The notes under the pieces were generated by a model that saw only the letters and a program-made list of their open reading frames with translations, did no database searches and was not told the DNA's origin. A stretch of DNA of 64,000 bases from Mrakia gelida (Eukaryota; Basidiomycota; Tremellomycetes; Cystofilobasidiales; Mrakiaceae), in assembly GCA_024345305.1 (NCBI GenBank), contig BRON01000001.1:1302001-1366000 (forward strand), read 5' to 3'. The position numbers and the translations under genes were made by a program. Positions 32,327 through 43,275 of the stretch are shown here, piece by piece (within the stretch, counting starts at the first letter, position 1; the number at the start of each line of letters is the position of its first letter).

Positions 32327-34426
32327 CTATTTCGTCCTCACCCCACCCTCAATCCTAAACGGATTCTGCTCATCCTCCACCCACCCCTTCCACCCCTCGA
32401 AACACCCACCCGTCCTCGGCCCCTTCACGTCGTAGTGCCTGCACACCCTCTGGACGGTCGAGTCCATCAGCGTTCCGTTCCAGTTGGATCCTCCGACGCC
32501 GATGTTGGAGGAGAACAAGCCTGGGTGAACGACGAGAGGAGGGGAGATGGAGAAGGAGTCGATGAAGGACATGGAGATGAGGGCGCGCTGGGAAGTTGGG
32601 AGGGGTATTGGGGAGGGGGTGGGGAGAGGGAAGGAGGGAGGGAAGAGAAGAGAGGGAAGAAGTCAGTTTGTCGTTTTCGTTTCGCTCGCTCCCTCGCTCA
32701 AAACCCAAGGAAAGGCAGAGAGTCAGGCTCGTTCACTCACCATAGCGTTGTCCCAAGGCTGTCCAAACGGTCCGACTCCCGCGAGATCTCCATCGAAGTA
32801 GACGCTTCCTCGACGAAGTTGAGCGAGGATCTCGGTCGCTCCTGCTTTGGAGACGGCGTAGGCCATTCCGCCGAGAGGACCTGAGGAACGTCGGATGGCG
32901 ATGGGTGCTTCGCCTGCGGGGGGGTTCTCTTGGGACCAGACGTCTGTGCAAGGAAGGGAGAAGGGAAGGGGGAGAGAAGAGACGCGCGTCAGTTTGGGTG
33001 AACGATGAACGAACGAAGGGAGAGAGTGAGAGCGAGGGATGGATTACGAACAACCGAAGTAGATGATGTCCCAGTGTTCGGGAAGTTGCATTGACATTCT
33101 GCGAGAAAAGAGAAGAAGGAGGAGATGACGGGTCAGCGGAAGCGAGAGAAAGAAACGAGAACGCGTCCGAATTGAGTCGGTCGACTCACCCTGCCCAAAG
33201 TCGCTTGACGTCCCATTCCATGTCGACATCTGCGAGTGAAATAGCAAAGAAGTCAGCACAACTCCTCTTAAGCTCTCAGTAACGCTCGAAAACAGAAGCA
33301 AGACCCACCATCCTCAAGAATCAACGCCGACCCAACCCCCTCAGTCTGTTCGATCCAAAGCAACGCTCGGATGTGAGCTGCACGGTGGAAGAAAAGAATA
33401 AGAGCTGAGGTCAGTATACAGTCTCCCTCTTCGTCCCAAAGCTTCTACGCCCACTGACCATGCCAACAAGCGATCACCCCCTTCAACCCTCCCACGGTGA
33501 ACCGATCCAACTCCCCTTGCTTCCCCACCGCTTTCACGAGCTTCTCCCAGATCTCCTCCTCCGATCCATGCTCGCCCGTGAGTACAAACTTGGCAGGTTC
33601 GGTGGTTGGGTCGTAAGCCTCGAGGTAGACCGGCCAGGGGACGTTCTCGTACGTTGGGGAGGGGGTTTCGAAGAGGTAGGGAGGGGTTGGGGAGGAGAAG
33701 GAGGAGCGGTAGACGTAGTCTGTGAGAACGCGTTCTGCGATCCAGGTGACGATGGAGGAGGAGGAGTGGGTGCCGGGAATGAACTGGAGAGACACGTGGG
33801 AGGGTTGGGGGAGGGAAGAGGAGGAGGGGAAGGTGAGCTCGAGCGAGGATTGAGGAGCGAACGAAACGAACGAGAGAACGTCTCGCTCCTTTGAGCGAGC
33901 CCACTCAACCCAAAAATGTACGGAACGAAGTCTACTCACATCGACATCCAGCTGCAAAGCTTCCGAAAGAATCCCCACTGAAACGAAACGAACGAACGAC
34001 GAAGGTCAGCTCGAGCTCACTTCCTCTCCCCCCTCCTCTTCTTCTTTTCCTCTCTCGCTACTCACTATGCAACCCCCTCGTCCCCTCGTTCCCCGACAGA
34101 CTCAACGTCACAATCTTATCGAACCCAAGCGTCCTACTCTCCCTTAACCCCTGCTTCCCCTCCACGTCTTCCTCCAACCGAGTTCGCCAGGTCGACGACG
34201 TTGAGCTCGAGCTCGCCTCCTCCAAAACGTTTTGTTGCCCGTCCCTCGACGAAAAAGCGTTCAGAACCGGTATCGAGCTAAACGAAGGATGGTTGGAGGA
34301 GGTCGAGGGGAGAAGGTGATTGAGAGGGTTTTGATGTCCATCGAACAGGAACGAGAGCGTTAAGAGGGAGGAGACGAGAGCGGAGAAGGGTAGGAGGGGG
34401 GAGCGACGGAGGAGGGAGGCTCGCAT
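32327..34426 (-). CDS. Family 25 glycosyltransferase (LPS/collagen-type), 8 exons
   Basis: Predicted type II membrane glycosyltransferase of 447 residues. Exons on minus: 34066-34426, 33940-33977, 33459-33783, 33309-33377, 33190-33229, 33052-33098, 32741-32943 and 32327-32587; phases close. A signal-anchor lies near residues 10-30 (PFSALVSSLLTLSFLF). The GT25 core follows: FDKIVTLSL at the N-side; VIACWHGQWAHIRALLW; SALILEDDVDMEW, with the acidic EDD metal/nucleotide site; LPEHWDIIYFG; and PLGGMAYAVSKAGATEILAQL. The last exon carries WNGTLMDSTVQRVC. The usual short loop between the first strand and the His-containing segment is enlarged here by a long insert (about residues 130-240). Family members transfer galactose or other hexoses to glycans in the secretory pathway; the acceptor here is unknown. 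Confidence 0.85.
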
Positions 34427-34915
34427 GGCTGGTCGCGAAAAGGGCAGATTTTTTGAAGAGTGGGTGTTTTGGGTGTTGAGATGGGGGTTGAGTGAGAAGA
34501 AGGAAAGAGAGCCAAATGTTGCAAGGTCATTCCTTCCGTTTCAGCCTGAGCGGGGGGAGGAGGCAAGGGAGGTTGAGACACGAGCGAATCTCGCCGTCCC
34601 TTGCCTCGTTCTTCTGCGTTTCCTTTGTTCTTGGTGAATCACCCGCTTCGAGAGGATCCCGTGCCTTGGCTCTGGACAAGGGACCAAAGCGTTTGCATGA
34701 GCAGAGCTCACGAGGCGAAGCGACAGAAGAGAAGGAGAGAGGAGAGGGCAGAGAACGCGAGCTCGCAGTGATCGCGTCTCTCCGTCTCGACCTCGAGCAA
34801 CCCCAAACTGCTCGGCACGATGCCTGTGTGCGAAAAAATAGACCGTCATCAAAGCACGCTTTCACTCTTCTTTTATAAACTGGGTTCGTAGATCTACTAA
34901 TAAGAAACGGCGAGA
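34427..34915. other. Intergenic region between GT25 and eIF2-alpha genes
   Basis: Both flanking genes are on minus, so this holds the GT25 promoter and the eIF2-alpha 3' flank. A TTTATAAA element lies near 34871-34878. Plus- and minus-strand open frames here are short and Arg-rich without splice support. Confidence 0.5.
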
Positions 34916-36720
34916 CTACTGCTCCTCCTCGTCCGACCCGTCCTCGTCTCCCGACACCTCGGCGTTCTCCCTCTCGACCTTGGCCATGAGAGCGGCGAGC
35001 TCGAGATCCTCGGCTTCCGAGACGGCTTTGGGCTGTTGAGTGGTGCGAGTGGGTGGGGGTGGAGAGGGGAGGAAGGGGAGGGCGGTAGGAAGAGGGAGGG
35101 TTGAGGTTGAGCGAGCGAGGACGGAGGTGATGGTGTGGTGGGAGGGAGGGCAGGGTGTAGGTATGGGTGAGAAGAGCAGAAGAGGGCAGTAGGTCAGCAT
35201 TCGTCTCCTCCCTCCTCCAACGAACCTCATCGCTCTCGCAACCCAGCCAACGACGCGAAACGGAAGCCAAAACTGGAAAGCTCGACGCACCTTCATCTTC
35301 ACACTCATCTCCCCACCCAACTCCGTAATCTTCGCATCAATCACCGCCAGCGCCTTCTCCATCAGCTCCACACCTCCCGACTTGTCCGTCGAGTTGGTCG
35401 TCACGACGTAAAGCGGAGGAGCGACGAGTCGGATCTTTATGGGTACGTTCTCGGTGGAGACGGCCTCTCCAGCCTTGAGGGCAGCCTTGATGGCATCGAT
35501 TCCTTCGTACGCGAAACACTTGACCTCGATGTCGGATCGGATCTTGACCGCCTTGGGGGTGAGACGACGAGCGACGTTCTCCTGCAGGGAGGCGAGGAGA
35601 TCCGGAGCGATGTCGATTCCTTCGTAGACCTTCTCGGGCTCGCTGGGTGGGTTGAAATGGTGAGGAAGGGAGGAGTGGAGTGTGTGGTAGGTGAGTGGAG
35701 GCGAGCGGTGGAAGTTTGGAAGAGAAGGGTGGTATAGTGATGAGGTTGTGGGAAGGGGAAGGGAAGGACAAGGTCCGTCAGCTTCCTCTTTCGCGCGTTT
35801 CGAGCTCAGCAAAGAGAAAGGAGCGGGGGACGAACCTGATACTGAGCTTGAAAGCATCGTAAGCGTGACCGAATCGCTTCGACAGGGGCCAGGCGACCTT
35901 GGAGTAGAGCAGCTCGACGTCGACCTCCATCTTTCCGGCGACGTGGGTGAGGACAGAGTGGACGAGTTTTCCCTTCTCGAACTTCTCCTCGCACTTCTCG
36001 ATATCCTCCGCAGAGACTCGTCGCTTGGACAGATCAATGTAACCTGAAGGACAGAGTGAGCGAAAACAGGGTCAGCTTGAGGTTTAAAGACGGGGGCGGA
36101 GTGGGAGGTTGGAGGGTGGTGGAGGGTTGTGGAAGGAAGGGAGGGGAAGGAAGGAGGTGAAAGGTCAACTCGTTTGTGAGCTTCCATCCCGCCACCTGAG
36201 ACGATAGAGACGGCATCAGATCCCCAGCACCCTCGGGGCTTCCATATGTATCCCCTCCCATCACCCATCAAGCTCATAGAAAGGAGAGGAGAAGACACGA
36301 GAGAGAAAGAAGAACTCGAACTCACCCTTCTCCTTGTCGACCCTCAAAACGACGACGACCTCGTTCCTCCCGACTCGGATGAGCTTCTGAATACTCCTGA
36401 TACGTCTCCGCGACAGCTCCGACAGCAAGATCATTCCCTCAACGTTCTCGTACTCCAGCTGCGAAAGCGGAAAAGAAGAGGACATGAAGGAAGGTCAGCT
36501 CGACGTCGTTTCCTTCTACCCTTCCCGTCGACCTTGAGCTCATCCTCCCACCTCCCATCGTCCACTTCGACTCCTTCAAGCACCACCAGAAGATAGAGGC
36601 GAAGGTGAGGAAGGTCTGCGTACTCACGAGCTTGACGTAGGCTCCCATCTCAGCGATCTGCTTGACTGTGACCATAACGAGGTCATCGACCTCGGGGTAC
36701 TTCTCCTCGTAGTAACGCAT
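34916..36720 (-). CDS. SUI2: Translation initiation factor eIF2, alpha subunit
   Basis: Subunit of the GTP-binding complex that delivers initiator tRNA to the small ribosomal subunit; cytosolic. Exons on minus: 36628-36720, 36326-36458, 35836-36043, 35291-35642 and 34916-35032, giving 300 residues against about 304 in yeast. The N-terminal S1 domain begins [20 protein letters not shown]. The regulatory loop [12 protein letters not shown] is intact; the phosphorylated Ser (Ser51 in yeast) is residue 47 here, so control by a Gcn2-type kinase is expected. The helical domain ([21 protein letters not shown]) and the C-terminal alpha-beta domain ([15 protein letters not shown]) are present, followed by an acidic tail. 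The ATG lies immediately after a splice acceptor (CTCGCAG), so the gene has either a 5' UTR intron or a short upstream coding exon supplying a few residues. The intron 36044-36325 is long (282 bases). Confidence 0.96.
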
Positions 36721-37619
36721 CTGCGAGAACGAGAACAAGAGGAAGAGCGAGGGATCGGCGACTTATAGACTATGCGTACGGCAAGGTAGAAAAGTGGAGA
36801 CGGATCTCACTTTGGTTGGGTGTGGGTTGAGGTGGGAAGGGAGTCAGCTCGACCTCCTCCCCTCCTTCTCCCTTGTCCTCGATTTTCGCGAGTTTACTTT
36901 TTAGTCGACTCGCACGAGCTTCCAGTTTTCTCTGATGTCTCAGGGGCACGTTCTTTCGGGTAGAATTAGTGGGGATTCATTCTTTTCGGGCTTGAAAATC
37001 TGCTCTAGAAGGCTGGCTCGCAGCTCGAAGGCGTTCACTCGCTCGCGCACGTCGCGAAGTCGCTGGTTCTCTTCGAACGACCATAACCTGTCCCTGCCAA
37101 CTTGTGAGCCCTTCCTTTTCTGAATAAGCAGGTATGTGCTCTGCATCCCTCACGGCTCCTCCGAAGCTGGCGAAACTTACTCCTCTCAAGTTCTTACTCT
37201 TTTTGCGACGCGTCTCGTTTTCGTCCTCGTCTTCGCCGCTCTCCCCCTCTCCCCTCCTTTCCTCTTCGCACGCCCCTCCCCCCATCCATCTGCACTCGGC
37301 CATCACTCAGGCCAGTCTCAGAAGGGAAGAGAAGATCCGGAGGCCGTCCCCAAGAGATCTTCGCGAAAGTTGTCACCCGCGTCGACCGAATTTGCCCTTC
37401 CTCTTTCCCAACCCTCACCCACGCCGTTCCTTCCTTTCTTCCTTCTCCCTCCCCTCTCATTCCCTCTCAAACGACCAAGAAGACCTCGAAACCACCCCTC
37501 AAAGACTTCGCGTCCCCCCCCCCCGTTTCAGCTCAGCCCTCTTGGACCCTCACAACCAAACCCAAAAAGCCAAAAGCTCGCAGCCTCGAGCTCACCATTC
37601 TCTTTCCCTTCCAACAAGC
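36721..37619. other. Divergent promoter region, eIF2-alpha / MARVEL-like gene
   Basis: About 900 bases separate the two divergent starts. On minus, an intron appears to end directly before the eIF2-alpha ATG, so the true transcription start of that gene lies inside this region. A 9-10 base C run occurs near 37513-37522. Open frames on plus at 37134-37789 are Pro/Ser-rich shadows without splice support. Confidence 0.5.
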
Positions 37620-38529
37620 ATGATCACCTTCAACGTCCCCATCAATCGATCTCACCTTCCGTGAGCCTCCCTTGTGTTCCTCTCTCCACCCAACCCAGAA
37701 TCGCAAACTCACCCTCCCGTGTCTTCGTTCGTTCGTTCTTTGCAGCCTCCTCTTCACCCTTCTCCTCCTCCTCTCCTCCCTCGGCTTAGGTTTCTCCGCA
37801 GACCTCGTACACCAAGGAAGGATCTTCGGCTACGCCTCCCCAACCGTTCAGCACACCCTCACGTATGGGCTGGTCGTCTCGAGCTGGGGAGTGGCGGTCG
37901 GAGGGGTGTTCTGGGGATCGTTCGTTGGAGTTTGGGGAAAGTCGGTGAGCTCGACTTCGCGTCGACGACGTGGGCTCTTCGTTCATTCCCAAAGGAGCTG
38001 ACTTTGTTGCCCGCTTTGCTCGCTCGTTTGCAGACTCAGATTCTTCAGATTCTCAGCCACCCTACGTTGTGAGCTCCTTCACCATCTCCCCACCCCTTTC
38101 TGCAGTTGAAGCTGATCTCTTGACGATCTCCTCGCGCGTCCCAGCTCCATCGTCAATTCGCTGCTGTTCGTCCCTTCTCTCTCGCCTCCCACCCTCCTTC
38201 GTTTGCTGACCGGTTCTCCTTCGAAATCGCAGATGGATCTTCAACCTCCTCTCCCTCCGGCTGCTCTTCTCCTCGGGCATTCTGGAATGCGGGATCGAAG
38301 GATCTGAAGGACTGTCGAGTTGTCGCGAGGTGAGTTGGTTTCGTTCTCGTTCTGCTTCCTCTCTCCCCTTCCGCGAAGCTGACATCCCCCGTGTCGTTTC
38401 TTGCAGATCCAAGTAACAGAAGTCGTCGGAGGACTGAACGTGTTGGTCTCGTTGTTGATCCTCGTCGCGTCGACGTTGGATCGGTCGAGCAGGGGAGGAG
38501 GGGAGAGAGGAGGGTACAGTAAGGTTTGA
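37620..38529 (+). CDS. Small four-helix membrane protein, MARVEL-like
   Basis: Predicted integral membrane protein of 171 residues. Exons: 37620-37660, 37746-37944, 38034-38068, 38145-38165, 38233-38329 and 38407-38529; phases close. Four hydrophobic segments can be read: LLFTLLLLLSSLGLGFSADL (about 15-34), LTYGLVVSSWGVAVGGVFWG (about 54-75), IVNSLLWIFNLLSLRLLFSS (about 95-115) and VVGGLNVLVSLLILVAS (about 140-157). The GRIFGYASPTVQHT segment lies between helices 1 and 2. Size and topology fit MARVEL-domain proteins such as the Nce102 group, which shape membranes or sterol-rich domains, but the residue match is weak. A 21-base exon (38145-38165) is needed to keep helix 3 in frame. The C-terminus is short, Gly/Arg-rich and likely cytosolic. 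Confidence 0.65.
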
Positions 38530-38970
38530 ACCGAGTGCGAGTGGATCCATAGATGGGCGCTAGGGGAAAAGAGTTGGGAGAAGAGTGGGAGAGAGTGAGA
38601 GAGGGTCAAGAATACTCGACTTCGACGCTGCGTCGACGTCGACTCGAAAATGGAATCCGCGACCATCCGCCCTTCTCGTCCCTTCCTCTCTCGTACTGGT
38701 GCTCTGACGATGACTTAGAGAGAAGCTCGTCCTCTCGCCCAAATCCCTATCTCTCTTCGTTTCCCACATGTATCTCTCCCTCTCGTCTCTCCATCTCTCT
38801 CTCTCTCCTCCTTCACACGCGTCGAGATTTCAAGGTTTATCATTCAGAGATCGACTCGTCGACTACAGCTTCGCCTTCTGTTCATTCGGAAAACGCGACA
38901 CGCAAAAGAGCGTTCAGCTTTAAGCCTTTCCAGCGGCAGCCTGGAACGCGAGAGAGAAACGAGAAGGGAG
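38530..38970. other. Convergent intergenic region
   Basis: This holds the 3' flanks of the plus MARVEL-like gene and the minus superoxide dismutase gene. Open frames are short and lack support. Confidence 0.5.
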
Positions 38971-40716
38971 TTAGCTCACCTTCGAAGGTGGTGCCGTCGA
39001 GGCGGAGGCAGAGTCGGCGGAGACACTCACCTCGAATCGCTTCTGAGCCTCGGCCCAGTTGTTGACGTTCCAGTAAGCGGCCAGGTACTGTTCGAAGGGG
39101 AACGGGAGGGAGAGGTAGAGGGAGTGTGAGTGAGGGAGAGGAAGGAGGAAGAGAGAGAGAGGAGACGCGAGCGATGCAGTAGAGGGAGAGGGAGTGGGAG
39201 AGAAAGGTTGGGAGACGTACGTCGGGCTTGACGTTCTTGTCTGTTGAGATGGGATGGGATAGAAGAGGGAGAGGGTGTCAGTCGAGGGAAGGGAAGACGA
39301 CGAAGAAGGCCAACGGAGACGAACACTGAAGGTAGAAGGCGTGCTCCCAGATCTGTGCGGCACGAAGAGATCAGATCAGTACATGTGTCGATGTCTAGAG
39401 ATGATGGATGAGAGCTAGAACTCACGTCAACACCGATGATGGGAACGAGGGCTGAGAAGGAACGAAGAAAAGGGAAAGACGGAAGGTCAGCTTCGCTCAT
39501 TCCGGGCTCGTTCCGACTTCAAGCTCGCCTCGGGGAGGAGGAAACGCACTGAGGAGAGGGTCCTGGTTGGGAGTGGTAGCGATCTCGAGCTTCTTGGAGG
39601 TCGAGTTGTATCCCTGTGATGAGAAAGGAAAGAAAGTCGGACGGTTCGAGCCGAGAGTCAGCACATGGCGTCACTGCTTCCTCGAACGAGGGAAGGAGAT
39701 GGAGGGAGGGAAGGGAAGGGTGAACGAACGAGCCATCCCCATCCGGATCCCTGAACGGCGAGGGTAGCGGTGTTGAAGGCCTTCTTGAAAGCTGGGTGAG
39801 ACGAAGAAGAAGCGAGTGAGCAAAGGGAAGGAGGGGAGACCGAGTCTCGCCCGAGGACGACGAGAAAGATGGGAAGAGCGGAAACTCACCCTCAACATCT
39901 CCGAAATCCCTCTCGATGGCAGACTTGAGGGAACCCTCAGAGAGCTTGGCATCGGAAGAAGAAGCGGGGGCCATGTTCTTCCAGAAGAGAGAGTGGTTGA
40001 TGTGTCCTGAGGGAGGGAAAGAAGGGAGAAGGAGGGAGGACGGAGAGGTCAGCTTACGGAGCAAGGCGATGGAAGGTGATGGACTGAACGCACCTCCTCC
40101 GTTGAACTTGAGGGCGGACTGGAGACCGATCTGGGACTTGATCTGTGAGAGCGAGAGACATATAGGAGGGAGAGCGGGAGGAAGAGGTCAGGACGAGGAA
40201 GGATGGCGAAAGAGTTGATCCCGCTTGAAGCGGAGGGAGGTCGAGGGACGAGTGGAACGACGAAGGAAGGAGGGGACGAACGTCGGTGGTCTGAGCGTAA
40301 GCCTGGGTGGCAGCGTTGAGGTTCGTCTGAAGAAGGAGAAGAGAAGGGAGTGTGAGCTGAGGAAGGACGAAGAAGAGAAGAGGGAAGCAGGGAAGGGGAA
40401 CGAACGACGTAAGTCTGATGGTGCTTGGTGTGGTGAAGAGTCATGATCTCTGCAGGAAGGGAAGGAGAAAAAGGGTCAGCAAGAGAGTCTACTAGTAGAG
40501 AGGAAGGAGACGGGTCTCTCACCCTTGGAGATGAAAGGCTCCAGAGCATCGTACGCGTAGGGAAGCTGGTTGGAAGGACCAAAGGGAAGGGAGGGAAGGA
40601 GGGGGAGGGGAAGGGAGATGGAAACCGGGTAACAAAGTCAGCCTTCTGCTCGTTGCCTTCGATGTAGAAAAAGGGAGGAGGTGGATGCTCACGTCGGGGA
40701 GAGTGTAGGGAGACAT
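38971..40716 (-). CDS. Manganese-type superoxide dismutase, no mitochondrial leader
   Basis: Converts superoxide to oxygen and hydrogen peroxide. Exons on minus: 40693-40716, 40523-40565, 40406-40449, 40282-40326, 40094-40142, 39890-40006, 39730-39791, 39550-39613, 39426-39451, 39325-39352, 39221-39240, 39031-39087 and a tail. Family marks: [20 protein letters not shown] at the start, metal ligand His in [11 protein letters not shown] (about residue 28), [18 protein letters not shown], and the Asp and His ligands in [11 protein letters not shown]. The chain begins almost directly at the mature domain, so this looks like the cytosolic form known in several fungi, not the mitochondrial one. The end can be read two ways: through to a 212-residue protein with a Ser/Ala-rich tail, or with an extra 51-base intron (38980-39030) giving 195 residues. 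Confidence 0.93.
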
Positions 40717-41351
40717 GGTAGAGGAAGAAAGAAAGGAAGGAGAAGGGAAGGGAAGGGAGATGGTGGATGTGGAGGGAAACGAGGAGAGCGTCGACGAATC
40801 AAAGAGGTCAACCAGGTTCAAACTCCGCCTCGGCGCCTTCCCGAGGGAGAAAAACTTCACTCCGGAGATCGAGGGGAAACAGGACTACTTGGAGGTTCAC
40901 CTTCTCAATTCGTTCGAAGAGGAAAATCGGCTGCAGAGACCGTTCTCCGACGCGAGCGGTCGGCCGTCGAGCTCGCGTTTCCTTTCTTCAGCCCAACCTC
41001 TTCCGACCCTCTCTTGTCGTTGTTTTGATTCCGCTTCATCTCTGGCAACCGAGCTGGGATCCACCTTCTTCCCAGATCTGCCCTTCTCGCTGATAAATAT
41101 GACGGACCCATCTGCCTCCGAGCTCTTTCCCACGCTCTCGAAGCTCGCTGACTCTCCGCCTTCCGAGCTCGTCACTCCCTGCCCACCAACTTCGACCTTC
41201 CCTTCGCGCTCAGCTTATAGATCCGACCTCGTCGCACTCTCTAGCGATGATTCCCGATCGGGTCTCAGTCCCAAGCTTGCCTCTGCTGGGAATCTGTGCT
41301 TAGAAGCTCGCCTTCTACCTTCGACCTCGAGGTCGTGCCCTTCGCTCGACC
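40717..41351. other. Divergent promoter region, superoxide dismutase / first bZIP gene
   Basis: About 635 bases separate the two starts. A 308-codon plus-strand open frame (40715-41641) crosses the region but has no domain and runs in another frame into the bZIP exon, so it is judged chance. The region probably holds both promoters; bZIP proteins often control oxidative-stress genes, but nothing here shows that link directly. Confidence 0.5.
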
Positions 41352-42560
41352 ATGCTTCGACTCCTCACCACCAGCACCAGCTCCTTTCCTTACATCTCTC
41401 CTATGTACAGCAGCTACTTCGCTCCTCACCAACTCCAAGAACACCAACAACAGCCAACCACGTCGTCTTCCTCGTCGAGCTCTTCGTTCGTTCAAGGAGG
41501 AGGTCAAGAGCAGCAGCACGAGGGACGACTTACCTTCGACCCTTCCCCTGCACTCGAGGACGACATCTTCACTTCCTTCGACTTTGGAGGACTCGGTGCT
41601 GTAGCTGGAGAGGGAGAGGCCGCGACTTTGGGTTCGTCTGAGGACGGTGGAGAGCAGGGCGACGAGCTTGGGTTCGGCTTCGGTGAGCTCGTCGACGTCG
41701 AAGCTCAACCTCATCCCCATTCAGGTTCGTCTTCCTTCCCTGCCTGCTTCCACGTCACCTCTATACACCCACTTAACCACCTCCCTCCCTTGCACCTCCT
41801 CGAACAGATCCATTCAATCAGCAGCAACTCTCTCCCTTCTCATCCTCAACCCCCTCCTCAGCCGCCTTCCCATTCCCCACCCTCCCAACCTTCCCTCCTT
41901 CGCAACCCGCCGCTTCCTCCTCCTCTTCATCCCTCGCCCTCCCCTTCCTCGTCGACCCTCGAACCATCTTCATCCCTCCAGCCTCCCAAGGCCCCTCTCG
42001 TCGACCCAGCTCCGCGGGCTCGAGCAGCGACAGTCAGGTCGGCGGAACGTCGTCGTCGAACTGGAACGCTCCTCAAGCTCAGTTCGACGAGGAGACCGAG
42101 AAGGGGAGGAGGGAGAGGAGGAGAGCTACTAATCGAGCTAGTGCGTGCTTCTTTCGCTCTGTGATTCTGGTTCGGCGGTTGCGGGTTGGGGATGGAGGAG
42201 GAGCGAGAGCGAAGAGTTGAGACGCGTCGAGCTGACTTCCTCTGTTTTGTTTCAAACAGGCGCCAAAGCCTTCCGCCTTCGAAAGAAGAGTCTTCTTAAG
42301 GAACAGCAGAGTGCATTGGAGGAGAGAGGTTCGTATTCCTTCTCTCCTTTTCTCTAGCTCTCTCACCCGTCCGGCCGACTGATCGCGTTCGTTCGCTCGT
42401 TCGCTGACCCTTCCTCTCTTCCCTCCCCCCTTTCTTTGCCCTCCCTCGAACAGATGCTGAGCTAGCTCGCCTACTCGAGGAAGCCGAAGCTCTCAAGGCA
42501 GAGAACGAGGAGCTTAGCAAGGATCCCTCGAGTTCGAGTTCATTGAACGAGGAGGAGTGA
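41352..42560 (+). CDS. bZIP transcription factor, first of a tandem pair
   Basis: Predicted nuclear regulator of 293 residues. Exons: 41352-41724, 41808-42140, 42260-42328 and 42454-42560; phases 1, 1, 1 between exons. The N-terminus is Gln/Ser-rich and contains acidic, Phe-rich stretches (DDIFTSFDFGG) typical of activation regions. The basic region is RRERRRATNRASAKAFRLRK (about 225-244) with the N-x7-R signature (Asn233 to Arg241), close to the AP-1/Pap1 type. A leucine-zipper-like coiled coil follows (about 245-285). A DPRTIFIP motif around residue 170 is shared with the next gene. An alternative start at 41403 (MYSSYFAPHQ) would shorten it by 17 residues. Intron positions within the bZIP domain match those of the downstream gene exactly. 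Confidence 0.9.
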
Positions 42561-43275
42561 GGACGGCGGGAGGTTGGTTGGCTTCTGTTGCTTTGTCTGT
42601 ACTTCTTTCCCTCTCTCTTCGTCTGTATCTAGGGCTTTTGGTTTTGGGTGTATATCTTGATGATCTCTTCCTTCTTTCCTTCTTCCCCTTCGAGCAGCGA
42701 AAAAGGGAAGGCAGCCTCGAGGCCGTTAGGATCGGACTGGGCAAGGAGGCGAGGAGGAGGGAGACGAAGCCGACCTTCCGTCCGCTTCGTCTTTCCCCTC
42801 TTGACCTCTGACACCCATCTCCTCTGCCCTCCCACCTCCTTCTTGGCCTCTACAGCAGATCCCTCCTACATCTCCAGCTTCGACGACTCAACACTTCGAA
42901 ATCTAGGAGGAAATAAGAAGGAAACGGAATCAACGAACGAACGAATCGTCGAGCTCAGCTCCAACCTCCTCCCTTCGTCCCTTCCCTCTGTGAGTCCTTC
43001 TCTCCCTTCTCTCTGGCTCTTTCGTCTTTCCATCTCAAGGAGTGTATGGCGAGCTCCTCCTCAAGCTTTCTCTCACTCTCAAGATTGAGAGAACAGCGAG
43101 GGAGAACGAAGAACTTTCATACTTCCTTCCCTCTCAGCTCTCAGGCAGAACCGCCTTCGGAGCCGCGATAACGAGGCTGACGCAACGCTTCTTCTCAAAT
43201 CTTCTTGCCCTCCTGCCGCAGACCTCGACCTCCCTTCCACCTCCAAACCGAACCAAATCACAACCAACGACAAAC
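42561..43275. other. Spacer between the tandem bZIP genes
   Basis: About 715 bases hold the 3' flank of the first and promoter of the second bZIP gene. T-rich stretches lie near 42590-42690. Open frames are not supported by splice signals or domains. Confidence 0.5.

Noticed and set aside
40715..41641. 308-codon plus-strand open frame
   Set aside because: It runs antisense through the superoxide dismutase start and then in another frame across the first bZIP exon, with no domain and no splice logic; typical chance frame in GC-rich DNA.
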